Assembly: GCF_040819555.1 (NCBI RefSeq)
Contig: NZ_CP161920.1
Coordinates: forward strand, 62,001 to 126,000
From: Nitratireductor sp. GISD-1A_MAKvit
GTDB taxonomy: Bacteria; Pseudomonadota; Alphaproteobacteria; Rhizobiales; Rhizobiaceae
Length of the DNA: 64,000 nucleotides
Direction of reading: 5' to 3'
This document shows, in pieces, positions 44,709 to 54,587 of the stretch. Position 1 is the first letter of the stretch. Each line of letters opens with the position of its first letter. The notes under the pieces were generated by a model. The model worked only from the letters and a program-made list of their open reading frames with translations, made no database searches and was not told where the DNA came from. The position numbers and the translations under genes are program-made.

Positions 44709-47700
44709 ATGCCGTTGTCGAGATATCCATTGTTCAGCGGGGCGGTCAGCAAGATTTTCAGAGCGTGTAGCGACACGCTCCCCACAGCGGTTCGGGGAGT
44801 TGCGGTTGCTGCTCTGGCAGGCGCGGCACTCATGTCTGGCATCCATCCGGCCAAGGCCGATTGGACCAACCCCTCCGTGTCGCTCTCTTTCAACGGGCAG
44901 GACGGAAAGTGTATCGCCGGTCCCTACGCCAATAGTGTGTACACAGAGGTTGCCGTCAACTGGTCGGCCTACAATACCGATCCCATTCCTGGCAGGGCGA
45001 TCGAGCTTGCTATATGGGAGGAACGCGTCAGCAAAGTTTCTGCCACCGGCTCCGTTATTGCGAATGCGCCGACGGGGCAATCAACGTGGAGCGGTGTCGT
45101 CAACGTCCATCGGGATCATCTGATCACAGGGACCAGCGATGCCTATCTCGGGCTGCGGGATCGCTGGGATGACGGGGCAATCTGGTCAGACGAACAAAGC
45201 CCGGTCAACTCAGCTGATCGGGTCGCTCCAGAAAACGGAATCAGAGCCTATACCGCCATCGATATGGCGAACGACCCGGACTGCGTGGCCAATCCCGAAA
45301 TCACGGTCATTGGCAACGCACAGCCAATTGTGGACGGCGCTACATCCACATCCACATCAAACTGGACCGCATTCGGTTCAACCATTTCCGCGAGCACTTA
45401 TCCCATCAACCGGGTTTTCGAGATCCGGAATGAGGGCACGGGTACGTTGAGCGTATCCAATGCCAGCCTCTCAGGCGCAAATGCCTCGCAATTCACGATT
45501 GTCTCACCACCTCCATCATCGATCGCATCCGGCGGTTCGGGCACCTTCACTGTTCGCTTCTCTCCAGTGGGAGCGCCGGGCTCGAGGAACGCCACGGTGA
45601 CGCTTAGAAACAATGATGCAGATGAAGACCCCTTCACATTTGCCATATCGGGCACCGCGACCAACACAGCGCCCACGGCCAATGCGGGCGCCAACCAGAC
45701 GGTGAACTCCGGTGCGGCAGTAACACTGAATGGCTCGGCATCATCTGCCAATGATAGCGGACAGACATTGTCCTATTCATGGAGCAGGGTCAGCGGTCCT
45801 CCCGTGCCCCTGTCAGGGGCCTCCTCGGCCACGCCGTCTTTCACCGCGCCTACGCTCTCCCCGGGGGGGGCGAATGTGACGCTGGTGTTCCGGCTTACCG
45901 TTAATGATGGGTCGCAGGCGGCCAACGATACCGTGACCGTTACCGTTACACCGCCTCCCAATACCCCGCCCACTGCAAATCCAGGGCCCAACCAGACAGT
46001 CGGCTCCGGTGATGCAGTATCGCTCAATGGCTCGGCCTCATCGGCGAATGATTCCGGACAGGGCCTGACTTATGCCTGGAGCCAGACCAGCGGAAACCCG
46101 GTAACACTGACGAATGCATCTACCGCGACCCCTTCCTTCACCGCGCCAACACTGTCGCCCGATGCAGGGAATGCGATCCTGACTTTCGAGCTGACGGTCG
46201 ATGACAGTATGGAGACCGCATCGGATACGGTGACCATTACTGTCACACCGCCGCCCAACACCGCGCCCACCGCGAATGCAGGGCCTGATCAGACAGTCGC
46301 CTCCGGTGATGCGGTTTCGCTGGATGGTTCAGGATCATCAGCAAATGATACAGGCCAGACGCTGACCTATGCGTGGAGCCAGACCAGCGGCCCCGCAGCG
46401 CCGCTGACGAATGGAACCAGTGCGGCCCCTTCTTTCACCGCACCGACACTCACGGCCGGTGCGCCGGATGCACTTCTTGTCTTTGAGCTTTCAGTGGATG
46501 ACGGCATGGCCACGGCGACAGATTCCGTTACCATCATCGTTGAAGCCCCGCCAAACACACCGCCGACAGCCAATGCCGGTACGGATCAGACTGTTGCCTC
46601 AGGCGCATCCGTGGCACTGGAGGGGACGGCCTCGTCGGCCAATGATACCGGGCAAACATTGACCTATTCATGGGTGCAGACCAGCGGCGCTTCGGTGAGT
46701 CTGAGCGGAAGTTCAACTGCTACGCCATCCTTCACCGCCCCGACCCTCGCAATCGGCGATGCTGATGAAGTTCTGACATTCGACCTTACGGTGAATGACG
46801 GGGTGGCGGGCGCAACGGACTCAGTAACCGTCACCGTGACAGCACCAGGCAACACAAGGCCAACGGCAAATGCCGGCACAGATCAGACTGTTGCCTCTGA
46901 TGCGTCCGTATCGCTGGATGGAACGGGCTCCTCCGACCCCGACAGCGGTCAAACCCTGACCTACGCCTGGAGCCAGACCAGCGGGCCATTCGTGACATTG
47001 ACGGGGGCATCGACGGCGACCCCGTCCTTCACCGCCCCGACGCTGGCAATCGGCGATGCAGACGCGGTTCTTGTTTTTGAGCTTACGGTTGGCGACGGCA
47101 TCGATAATGCTTCGGATTCGGTGTCCGTGACCGTGCGCGCACCCGGCAACACTCCGCCCACAGCAGATGCGGGCGGAGACCAGACGACGGGCTCCAACAG
47201 TTCGGTCACGCTCAGCGGCTCCGCATCCTCACCCAATGATAGCGGACAGACCCTGAGTTATTCTTGGTCCCAAACCAGCGGCCCTTCCGTGATCCTTTCA
47301 GGGGCGACGACAGCCACACCATCCTTCACGGCCCCAACGCTGGCGATCGGCGATGCAGACGCAGTTCTTGTTTTTGAGCTTGAGGTCAATGACGGTTTCT
47401 CGTCTGACGTGGATTCGGTGACCGTGACCGTAACCGCACCACCCGATACCCCCGCCACGGCGGATGCCGGAGCCGACCAGTCAGTCGCATCGGGCGCAGC
47501 GGTTTCATTGGATGGATCGGGATCATCGGCCAATGATAGCGGGCAGGCTTTGACCTATTCCTGGACGCAGACCAGCGGGCCATCAGTCACGCTGGCGGGG
47601 GCCACAAGTGCAACGCCATCATTCATGGCACCGATCCTTGCCATCGGCGCAGCGGATGAAGTGCTGGTTTTCGAGCTCTCCGTGAATGACGGTTTTTCGG

Positions 47701-49544
47701 GAGCGGTCGATTCGGTTGCGATTACGGTTTCGGCACCCGGCAACACACCACCGACCGCGAATGCCGGTTCTGACGAGACAGTTGCTTCCGGCGCGTCCGT
47801 CACGCTGGATGGCACATCCTCTTCATCGAATGACGCGGGACAGGCGCTGACTTACACCTGGAGCCAGACCAGCGGCCCCTCGGTCGCGCTGACAGACACG
47901 TCGAGTGGTTCTCCATCCTTCACGGCGCCAGCCCTTCCAATCGGCGGTGCGGATCAGGTTCTGATCTTCCAGCTTGAAGTTGACGATGGCTTCGCGACCG
48001 CGACGGACACTGTGAGTATTACCGTTTCAGCTCCGGGCAACACGCCCCCGACAGCTGATGCCGGTTCTGATCAGGCGGTTCTCTCGGCAGCGTCCGTCAC
48101 ACTGGACGGATCAGGGTCTTCATCCAATGATGCTGGGCAACCTCTCAGCTATGCATGGACACAGACGGGTGGCCCTGCGGTGACACTTACCGGTGCGGCC
48201 GGCGTTTCCCCCACATTTAACGCTCCAACGCTCGCGATCAATGACCCTGATGTCGTTCTGACTTTTGACCTGGAGGTGGATGACGGCTTTGCTTCTGCGA
48301 CGGACCAGGTCAGGATTACCGTGGCAGCACCTGGTGACATCATCCGGCCCGATGTAACTGTGACCGCGCCGGACACTGAAGTCGTGGCGGGCGAGAGTGT
48401 CGTCGTAGAAATCCTCTTTTCCGAACCCGTTTTTGGCTTTTCCAGCGCCGGCATCTCGGTCCTGAACGGGCACGTCCGATCCCTGAGCGGAGCAGCCACC
48501 TTGTATCACGCGACGATCGTCGCTTCGGGACAGGGGGATCTTTCGGTGTCGGTGCCATCAGGTGTTGCCAGCGATGCTGCCGGAAATACGAATTTCGCTT
48601 CAGGAACGATTGTGGTTTCCGATGCCACGGTTCGGGAAACGCAGCAGCAAATGGCGCGCTTCATGCAGGCGCGCGCCACCCAGCTGATCAGCGGACAGCC
48701 CGACCTCATTGCACTGTATCGCAAAAGTGGGAGCGGCTCGCTCAGTGCCCGGGGAACATCGGAAGACGGCATCCTCAGCCTCGCGACGCGCCCGTCCGAT
48801 CCCGTATGGGCAGAATTGTCGGCAAGCTGGTCCAAAAACGCGGGCACGACGAACCGCTATACACATCTTAGCACCGGAACCCATTTCGAATTAACGCGGC
48901 ACCTTGCTGCCGGGGCCATGTTTCAGGTCGATTACCTGGAACATGAAACCGACGATGCCTCCATTTCCGGCGCCGGCTGGCTCGCCGGCCCTTACCTGGT
49001 TGGACGCCTACCCGGGCATCCACTTTACTTCAGTGCACAGGCACTGCTCGGCGAAAGCCGGAACAGTCACGCCCCCTTCGGAACCTACACGGATACGGTA
49101 TACACGCAGCGTGGCCTTTTCCGCGCAACCGTTGCAGGTGATGTCACACTCGGTCTCATCACCCTGACCCCGAGCCTCGACGCGGTCCATCTTTTTGATC
49201 GGCAACGCTCCTATACCGACACTCTGGGCAACCTCATTCCCGAACAGTCGATCTCCATGAACTCGCTCAAAGTGAGCCTTGATGCCGCGATGCCGATCGA
49301 CGTCCCCGTTGGTTCATTGACGTTGCGAGGCGGAATTCCCCTCACATTTTCCAGCACGTCTGGCAGTGGCGAAGCCGCGTCATCGATCTCTGCCAGCGAC
49401 GGGACCCGACTGGGTTTCCGGCTCGGTGTTGACTATCTCTTCGAGAATGGCGGCAAGCTCACATTTGACTTCGATTATGACGGACTGGGAAAGGACGAGT
49501 ACGAGCAATACGGTGCCGGATTGAAGTACAGGATTGCATTTTGA
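44709..49544 (+). CDS. Autotransporter with nine PKD-like repeats
   Basis: From the ATG at 44709 the product has 1,611 residues; an ATG at 44640 in the same frame lacks a ribosome site. A long signal peptide (VRGVAVAALAGAALMSGIHPAKA) leads to an unrecognised domain, a HYDIN/choice-of-anchor-type Ig domain (ending TFAISGTA), and nine 99-residue PKD-like repeats. A bacterial Ig-like domain (DVTVTAPDTEVVAGE) follows, then a C-terminal beta-barrel of roughly 290 residues ending in RIAF, the terminal Phe typical of outer-membrane proteins. It should be exposed on the surface as an adhesin or structural stalk. The divergent two-component system is a plausible regulator. Confidence 0.85.
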   Translation: MPLSRYPLFSGAVSKIFRACSDTLPTAVRGVAVAALAGAALMSGIHPAKADWTNPSVSLSFNGQDGKCIAGPYANSVYTEVAVNWSAYNTDPIPGRAIELAIWEERVSKVSATGSVIANAPTGQSTWSGVVNVHRDHLITGTSDAYLGLRDRWDDGAIWSDEQSPVNSADRVAPENGIRAYTAIDMANDPDCVANPEITVIGNAQPIVDGATSTSTSNWTAFGSTISASTYPINRVFEIRNEGTGTLSVSNASLSGANASQFTIVSPPPSSIASGGSGTFTVRFSPVGAPGSRNATVTLRNNDADEDPFTFAISGTATNTAPTANAGANQTVNSGAAVTLNGSASSANDSGQTLSYSWSRVSGPPVPLSGASSATPSFTAPTLSPGGANVTLVFRLTVNDGSQAANDTVTVTVTPPPNTPPTANPGPNQTVGSGDAVSLNGSASSANDSGQGLTYAWSQTSGNPVTLTNASTATPSFTAPTLSPDAGNAILTFELTVDDSMETASDTVTITVTPPPNTAPTANAGPDQTVASGDAVSLDGSGSSANDTGQTLTYAWSQTSGPAAPLTNGTSAAPSFTAPTLTAGAPDALLVFELSVDDGMATATDSVTIIVEAPPNTPPTANAGTDQTVASGASVALEGTASSANDTGQTLTYSWVQTSGASVSLSGSSTATPSFTAPTLAIGDADEVLTFDLTVNDGVAGATDSVTVTVTAPGNTRPTANAGTDQTVASDASVSLDGTGSSDPDSGQTLTYAWSQTSGPFVTLTGASTATPSFTAPTLAIGDADAVLVFELTVGDGIDNASDSVSVTVRAPGNTPPTADAGGDQTTGSNSSVTLSGSASSPNDSGQTLSYSWSQTSGPSVILSGATTATPSFTAPTLAIGDADAVLVFELEVNDGFSSDVDSVTVTVTAPPDTPATADAGADQSVASGAAVSLDGSGSSANDSGQALTYSWTQTSGPSVTLAGATSATPSFMAPILAIGAADEVLVFELSVNDGFSGAVDSVAITVSAPGNTPPTANAGSDETVASGASVTLDGTSSSSNDAGQALTYTWSQTSGPSVALTDTSSGSPSFTAPALPIGGADQVLIFQLEVDDGFATATDTVSITVSAPGNTPPTADAGSDQAVLSAASVTLDGSGSSSNDAGQPLSYAWTQTGGPAVTLTGAAGVSPTFNAPTLAINDPDVVLTFDLEVDDGFASATDQVRITVAAPGDIIRPDVTVTAPDTEVVAGESVVVEILFSEPVFGFSSAGISVLNGHVRSLSGAATLYHATIVASGQGDLSVSVPSGVASDAAGNTNFASGTIVVSDATVRETQQQMARFMQARATQLISGQPDLIALYRKSGSGSLSARGTSEDGILSLATRPSDPVWAELSASWSKNAGTTNRYTHLSTGTHFELTRHLAAGAMFQVDYLEHETDDASISGAGWLAGPYLVGRLPGHPLYFSAQALLGESRNSHAPFGTYTDTVYTQRGLFRATVAGDVTLGLITLTPSLDAVHLFDRQRSYTDTLGNLIPEQSISMNSLKVSLDAAMPIDVPVGSLTLRGGIPLTFSSTSGSGEAASSISASDGTRLGFRLGVDYLFENGGKLTFDFDYDGLGKDEYEQYGAGLKYRIAF
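45663..48335 (+). repeat. Nine in-frame tandem repeats of 297 bp (99 residues)
   Basis: Repeat starts, judged by the codon opening NTPPTANAG-like segments, fall at 45663, 45960, 46257, 46554, 46851, 47148, 47445, 47742 and 48039; every spacing is exactly 297 bases. Each unit carries QTVASG, LDGSGSSANDSGQTLTYSW, QTSGP, ATPSFTAP, FELTVNDG and DSVTVTV. Copies have diverged in sequence but not in length, which suggests strong selection on the fold. They encode PKD/cadherin-like beta-sandwiches. Confidence 0.9.
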
Positions 49545-49742
49545 TTGTGCTGCACGACGTTCGAGCACTGCATTCCGCACTGACCGCCCGCCTCCTCTGG
49601 CGGACGGAACTCAATCGTGGTGTCTGGAAACAGACCCGTTCATTCGTTCCCGTGTCGCCATCCAAAGGCAGCTTCTTTTGCAAACCGGGCAAGCGCGGCC
49701 GCGCGGGATCACAGACACCGCGTTTAACCCGGGAAAATCGGT

Positions 49743-49762
49743 CTCCGATCCTTGGATCGGAG
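49743..49762. terminator. Candidate hairpin terminator between autotransporter and SDR genes
   Basis: CTCCGATCC (49743-49751) pairs perfectly with GGATCGGAG (49754-49762) around a 2-base loop. On the - strand it lies 5 bases after the SDR stop and is followed by ACCGATTTTCC, a weak T run. It could serve both converging transcripts. The rest of the 223-base spacer shows no gene. Confidence 0.5.
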
Positions 49763-49767
49763 CAACT

Positions 49768-50631
49768 CTACAACATTGTTCGCCCGCCCGTGACCTCAAT
49801 GACCGCCCCGGTCGTGTAACTCGCTTCATCTGAAGCGAGCCAAACGAACGCACCGGCAAGTTCGGCAGGCTGTCCTGGCCGTCCCATCGGGGTGTTCGCG
49901 CCAAAATTCTCAACCTTCTTTTGCGGCAAAGTTGAAGGAATCAGCGGAGTCCAGATCGGCCCGGGAGCGACAGCGTTCACACGCACCCCATCCTTTGCGA
50001 TCATCCCGGACAGGCCTGCCGTGAAATTCGAGATCGCCCCCTTCGTCATTGCATAGATCAGCAATGATGGAGAAGGGTCGGTCGCATTGATCGACGACGT
50101 GTTGATGATGGAGCTCCCTTCCTTCAAATGCGGAAGCGCCGCCTTGCACAGGTGGAACATCCCGAAAATGTTGGTCGCGAGGGTGCGCTGCAATGTTTCC
50201 GTCGTTATCTCCTCCAGCTTGTCGAAGCTGGACTGATAGGCTGCATTGTTGATCAGAATGTCGAGGCGTCCGAACCGTTCGACGGTCTCGTCGATCAGCT
50301 TCTGACAATGAGCCTCATCGCCGATGTCACCCGGCAGGAGCAACGCCTGTCGGCCAGCCTCTTCCACCCAGCGGGCCGTTTCCTGCGCTTCATCCGTTTC
50401 GTCCAGATAGGCGATCGCCACATCGGCTCCTTCACGGGCATAGGCAATGGCCACTGCGCGTCCGATCCCTGAATCGCCACCCGTGATCAGTGCTGTGCGA
50501 CCAGCGAGCCGACCGCTGCCACGGTAGCTTTCCTCTCCATGATCGGGCCTGGGATGCATCCCTGCCGTGTATCCGGGGCGCTCCTGCATCGGCGTATCGA
50601 AGGGTGGTTTCTCTTTGTGCAGATCATCCAT
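49768..50631 (-). CDS. SDR family oxidoreductase, YhdG/GSP39-type stress dehydrogenase
   Basis: A 287-residue SDR with a polar N-terminal extension (about 40 residues, ERPGYTAGMHPRPDHGEESY) typical of the general-stress SDR group. It has TGGDSGIGRAVA, NNAA, the catalytic S-Y-K (INTSSINA, YAMTK) and the usual PGPIWTPLIPS loop. It likely reduces or oxidises a sugar or aldehyde with NAD(P). An EcfG-type promoter (GGAAC, 16 bases, CGTT) lies 63 bases upstream, which fits membership in the general stress response. Confidence 0.88.
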   Translation of the reverse strand: MDDLHKEKPPFDTPMQERPGYTAGMHPRPDHGEESYRGSGRLAGRTALITGGDSGIGRAVAIAYAREGADVAIAYLDETDEAQETARWVEEAGRQALLLPGDIGDEAHCQKLIDETVERFGRLDILINNAAYQSSFDKLEEITTETLQRTLATNIFGMFHLCKAALPHLKEGSSIINTSSINATDPSPSLLIYAMTKGAISNFTAGLSGMIAKDGVRVNAVAPGPIWTPLIPSTLPQKKVENFGANTPMGRPGQPAELAGAFVWLASDEASYTTGAVIEVTGGRTML

Positions 50632-50693
50632 ATCGCGATCTCCTTTGTCCGGGTCGGCACCGCACTGTGCCTTCCATGGTCATTCGCCCTCAC

Positions 50694-50718
50694 AACGGGA
50701 AGACCGGATAGGAGTTCC
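50694..50718 (-). promoter_or_regulatory. EcfG (general stress sigma) promoter-like sequence upstream of the SDR
   Basis: On the - strand GGAAC (50718-50714) is followed after exactly 16 bases by CGTT (50697-50694). The expected start site would give a leader of about 55 bases before the SDR ATG at 50631. Match to the alphaproteobacterial EcfG consensus is by inspection. Confidence 0.6.
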
Positions 50719-50823
50719 GTTCAGATGGGCAGCGTTCGAACAAATCCCCGGGCAACGGGCCGGGTGGAAAAATTCTGGAACATTTGCCGCAAACGCGAAT
50801 TGAGACGGGGAGAGGAGGTCATC

Positions 50824-51561
50824 TTGAGATTGTTCAATCGCAGACGTTTTCTTCTGGGTACCGCCGGAATCTTCACCGCCTCACTGGCAGGATATGCTGG
50901 CGCGAGAGACTATCAGGGTGGCGTGCCATGGGAACAGGGAAAGGCGCTCCCCCCCGACCGCTACAACCCCGCCAAGCGTTTCCTCACAGATGCCGAACGC
51001 CGTTTTGTCACCGCTGCCGTGGACCGGTTGATCCCGGCCGATGACTTTCCGAGCGCCTCCCAGCTTGGCGTCGTGGACTTCATCGATCACCAACTGGCCG
51101 GCTCCTACGGCCGCGGCGATATCTTCTATCTGCAGGAGCCCTTCCTCGAAGGCACGGATAGTCAGGGTTACCAGTCACGCGCGCCATCATGGCTCTATCG
51201 CCGCGCGATCAGGGAGATCGAAGGCGCAATCGCTTCGAACCATGATGGCAAGAGTTTTGCCGAGCTGGACGAGGCAACGCAGGACAGCATTCTGACAGAT
51301 CTGGAAAATGGCGACCTTGCGCTTCCCACCGCAAGCGCCTCCACCTTTTTCTCGCTGCTGCTGCAAAACACCAAAGAGGGCTATTTCGGCGACCCGATCC
51401 ATGGCGGAAACCGCGACATGGAAGCCTGGCGCATGATCGGCTTTCCCGGCGCGCGCTATGACTATCGGCCCTATGTTGCACGACACAATGAACGTCTGGA
51501 GTTCGAACCGGTCTCCGTGGCCGGTTTCGCGAGCCGTATCACACCAAATTCAACCGAGTGA
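50824..51561 (+). CDS. Gluconate 2-dehydrogenase subunit 3-like protein (Tat-exported small subunit)
   Basis: A 245-residue small subunit beginning at TTG 50824, placed by GAGGAGG 5 bases upstream. A twin-arginine signal (NRRRFLLGTAGIFTASLAGYA) sends the folded complex to the periplasm. The mature part has FLTDAERRFVTAAVDRLIPADDFPSA and GYFGDPIHGGNRDMEAWRMIGFPG, both typical of the family. It chaperones and anchors the FAD subunit encoded 3 bases downstream. The frame extends upstream but carries no recognisable sequence. Confidence 0.88.
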   Translation: MRLFNRRRFLLGTAGIFTASLAGYAGARDYQGGVPWEQGKALPPDRYNPAKRFLTDAERRFVTAAVDRLIPADDFPSASQLGVVDFIDHQLAGSYGRGDIFYLQEPFLEGTDSQGYQSRAPSWLYRRAIREIEGAIASNHDGKSFAELDEATQDSILTDLENGDLALPTASASTFFSLLLQNTKEGYFGDPIHGGNRDMEAWRMIGFPGARYDYRPYVARHNERLEFEPVSVAGFASRITPNSTE

Positions 51562-51564
51562 GAC

Positions 51565-53329
51565 ATGACACGCAGACTACCGAAAAGGGATGTCGTCATT
51601 GTTGGCATGGGCTGGACCGGTGCCATCATGGCACAGGAGTTGACCGAGGCAGGTCTCGATGTCCTCGCTCTGGAGCGGGGCGTCTGGCGCAACACGTCGA
51701 CGGATTATGCCGTCACCAACGCACAGGACGAAGTGCGGTATCGATACCGGCACGCCCTGTTTGAATCCCTGCAGCGCGAGACACTGACCTTTCGCAACAA
51801 CACGAATGAGAAGGCCCTGCCGATGCGTCGGCTCGGCTCCTTCCTTCCCGGCACCAATGTCGGAGGCTCCGGGGTTCACTGGAACGGGGTGACATGGCGC
51901 TTTCTGCCATCCGATTTTCTGGCCCGCTCCCACAACGAGGAGCGTTACGGCCCGTTACCGGACACCATGACCGTGCAGGACTGGGGCGTCACCTATGAGG
52001 ATCTTGAACCGCATTACCGAACCTTCGAGGAGCTTTGTGGCATTGGGGGCAAGGCCGGCAATCTAAACGGCCGCATCGAGCCCGGGGGGAACCCCTTCGA
52101 AGGTGCGCGTTCCAGCGAATACCCAAATCCGCCCATGGATATGGTGTACGCGCCGATGCTCTTCGCCAATGCCGCCAGCGAGCTTGGCTATGCACCCTTC
52201 CCCGCTCCATCCGCCAATATGAGCCGGGCGTACACCAATCCGCTGGGCGTCTCACTAGCTCCCTGCACCTATTGCGGTTTTTGCGAAAAATTCGCCTGCG
52301 GGAACTACTCCAAGGCGACGGCTGAAACCACCATCCTGCCCGTCTTGATGCGCAAGCCGAATTTCACGCTGCGCACCGAAGCCATGGTGTTGCGCGTTCT
52401 AAAAAGTCGAGACGGTCGGCGAGCAACGGGGGTAGAATATATCTCGCCCGAAGGCGAGATATTCGAACAGCCAGCCGACATCGTCATCCTGGCCGCCTAT
52501 ATCAACCACAATGTTCACCTGCTTTTGGTGTCGCAGATCGGTGAACCCTACAATCCCGAGACGGGGCGCGGTCTGGTTGGCAAGAACTATGCGTACCAGA
52601 CCATGTCGGGCGTCGACCTGTTTTATGACGACGACACGAACTTCAACCCCTTCATCGGGGGCCGGTGCGCTCGGCATGGTGATTGACGAGTTCAACGGGG
52701 ACAATTTCGACCATACCGGTCTCGGCTTCATCGGTGGCGGCTATCTCGCCCAGATGCAGACCAATGGCCGACCCATTGAATCCCAGCCGACGCCCGAAGG
52801 AACCCCCTCATGGGGCGCGGACTACAAGAGGGCGGTGCGCGAAAGCTACAACCATTCCACATCCATATTCGCCCATGGGGCGGTGATGAGCCATCGTGGC
52901 AATTATCTCGACCTCGACCCCACCTATACGGATGCCTATGGCCGGCCGCTTCTGCGCATGACATTCGACTTCACCGACAATGAATATCGCATGTCGAACT
53001 ACCTGACCGACCGGCTGGTGGAGATCGCACGGGCGATGAACCCGCGGGAGATGAAGGTCAACCGGCGAAAGGGGCCCTATTCGATCGTGCCCTATCAGTC
53101 GACCCACAATACGGGCGGTCACATCATGGGCGACAACCCGCGCGAAAGCGTCACCAACCGCTACAACCAGAGCTGGGATCTGCCCAATCTGTTTGTGACG
53201 GGAGCGGGAAACTTTCCGCAAAACCCCGGCTACAATCCCACCGGCACGGTGGCAGCGCTCGCCTATCACACCGCCCAAGCGATCAGGACGCAATATCTGC
53301 GCAACCCCGGACCATTGGTGCAGGCATGA
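51565..53329 (+). pseudogene. GMC-type FAD dehydrogenase large subunit, frameshifted as read
   Basis: A gluconate/sorbitol-type dehydrogenase subunit. FAD motif: VVIVGMGWTGAIMAQEL; a cysteine cluster at C234, C237, C240 and C245 (CTYCGFCEKFAC) matches the 3Fe-4S motif of FAD-glucose dehydrogenases. The frame breaks after NFNPFIGG; the next frame continues GAGALGMVIDEFNG and includes the active-site segment STHNTGGHIMGDNP and NPGYNPTGT. Removing one G from GGGGG at 52657-52661 gives about 587 residues. It oxidises a sugar acid, polyol or similar in the periplasm and passes electrons to the cytochrome c subunit. The indel is probably a read error. Confidence 0.88.
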
Positions 53330-54576
53330 CTCATCTCAAAACGAAGATCACCCTTGCATCGGCGTTTGCTGCGACAGCGGGGCTAGCGCTCTTTTCAGGC
53401 GAAGCAAATGCCACCGACAACAACGACTGGACCATGCGCCAGAAGGGGTATTATCTCACCCGGGCCGGCGATTGCGGGGCCTGCCATACGGTGGATGAGA
53501 ACAGGCCCATGGCCGGCGATTACGCGCTGCCGACGCCCTTCGGAACGATCTACTCCGCCAACCTCACCCCGGATGACGAAACGGGGCTCGGGCGGTGGTC
53601 GGAAGACGATTTCTACCGCGCCATGAACGAAGGCATCAGCCGCGATGGATCGCGCCTTTATCCGGCCTTTCCCTATACGCATTTCACCATAGTGACCCGC
53701 GAGGACAGCGACGCCATCTTCGCTTATCTCAATTCCCTTGAGCCCGTTCGTCAGGAAGTGCGGGAACCGGAAATTCCATGGCCATTGAACTGGCGGGCCA
53801 GCATGATCGGCTGGAACTTGCTCAACTTTGAGGACCGGAACTTCGAGCCGAACCCCGAGCGCTCGGAAGAATGGAACCGCGGCAAATATCTGGTCGAAGG
53901 GCTGGCACATTGCGGCATGTGCCACTCGCCCAAGAACCTGATCGGCGCGGTCAAGGAGGGCGAGCATCGCTTTACCGGCGGGTTTGCCGAAGGCTGGTGG
54001 GCGCCATCGCTGACCGGTTCCAAGCGCGACGGCATCGGTGACTGGTCGAAGCAGGAACTCGTGGAGTTTCTGCGCTACGGTCGCAATGACCGAACCGCTG
54101 CCTTCGGGCCCATGACGGACGTAATAGAGAAATCGACCAGCCATCTCACCGAAAGCGATGTTTCCGCCATAGCCGAATATATCAAGTCCTTGCCAGCCCA
54201 TGAGGAAACACCGGTCGAACCCTTGCGTGAGGACCAGAAACCGATGGTGCTGGGACAGCGCATTTATGAAACGCAGTGCTCGGCCTGCCATGCACCCGAG
54301 GGAGAGGGCGTGCCAAGGCAATTTGCGCCTTTGAAGGGCTCTTCGCTGGTCCATTCACATGACCCGACCACCCTCGTCAGGGCAGTGCTTGAAGGCGCGA
54401 AGGCGGTGCCGACGGAGCGTTACCCGACACCTCAGGCCATGCCGGCCTTCGACTGGAAGCTCAGCGATGAGGAGATTGCCGCGGTGCTCACTTACGTGCG
54501 CAACAGTTTCGGCAACGCCGCTCCCGCCGTCTCGGTCGATTTCGTGAAAGACGTCCGGGAAAACACCGACCGCTGA
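53326..54576 (+). CDS. Triheme cytochrome c subunit of the flavoprotein dehydrogenase
   Basis: A 416-residue exported cytochrome with signal peptide (ITLASAFAATAGLALFSGEANA) and three CxxCH heme sites: CGACH, CGMCH and CSACH. Length and spacing match the membrane-associated cytochrome subunit of gluconate/alcohol dehydrogenases. It overlaps the end of the GMC gene (ATGA) and transfers electrons to ubiquinone or a terminal oxidase. The 11-base gap to the converging AI-2E permease gene has no obvious terminator. Confidence 0.92.
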   Translation: MTHLKTKITLASAFAATAGLALFSGEANATDNNDWTMRQKGYYLTRAGDCGACHTVDENRPMAGDYALPTPFGTIYSANLTPDDETGLGRWSEDDFYRAMNEGISRDGSRLYPAFPYTHFTIVTREDSDAIFAYLNSLEPVRQEVREPEIPWPLNWRASMIGWNLLNFEDRNFEPNPERSEEWNRGKYLVEGLAHCGMCHSPKNLIGAVKEGEHRFTGGFAEGWWAPSLTGSKRDGIGDWSKQELVEFLRYGRNDRTAAFGPMTDVIEKSTSHLTESDVSAIAEYIKSLPAHEETPVEPLREDQKPMVLGQRIYETQCSACHAPEGEGVPRQFAPLKGSSLVHSHDPTTLVRAVLEGAKAVPTERYPTPQAMPAFDWKLSDEEIAAVLTYVRNSFGNAAPAVSVDFVKDVRENTDR

Positions 54577-54587
54577 GCCATCGCCGT

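Noticed and set aside
45663..48335. Possible CRISPR-like or satellite array
   Set aside because: Repeats are 297 bp, in frame, without spacers, and encode a PKD-like domain.
45398..48509. Series of similar - strand open frames with regular spacing
   Set aside because: They mirror the 297-bp coding repeats of the autotransporter; periodicity comes from the sense strand.
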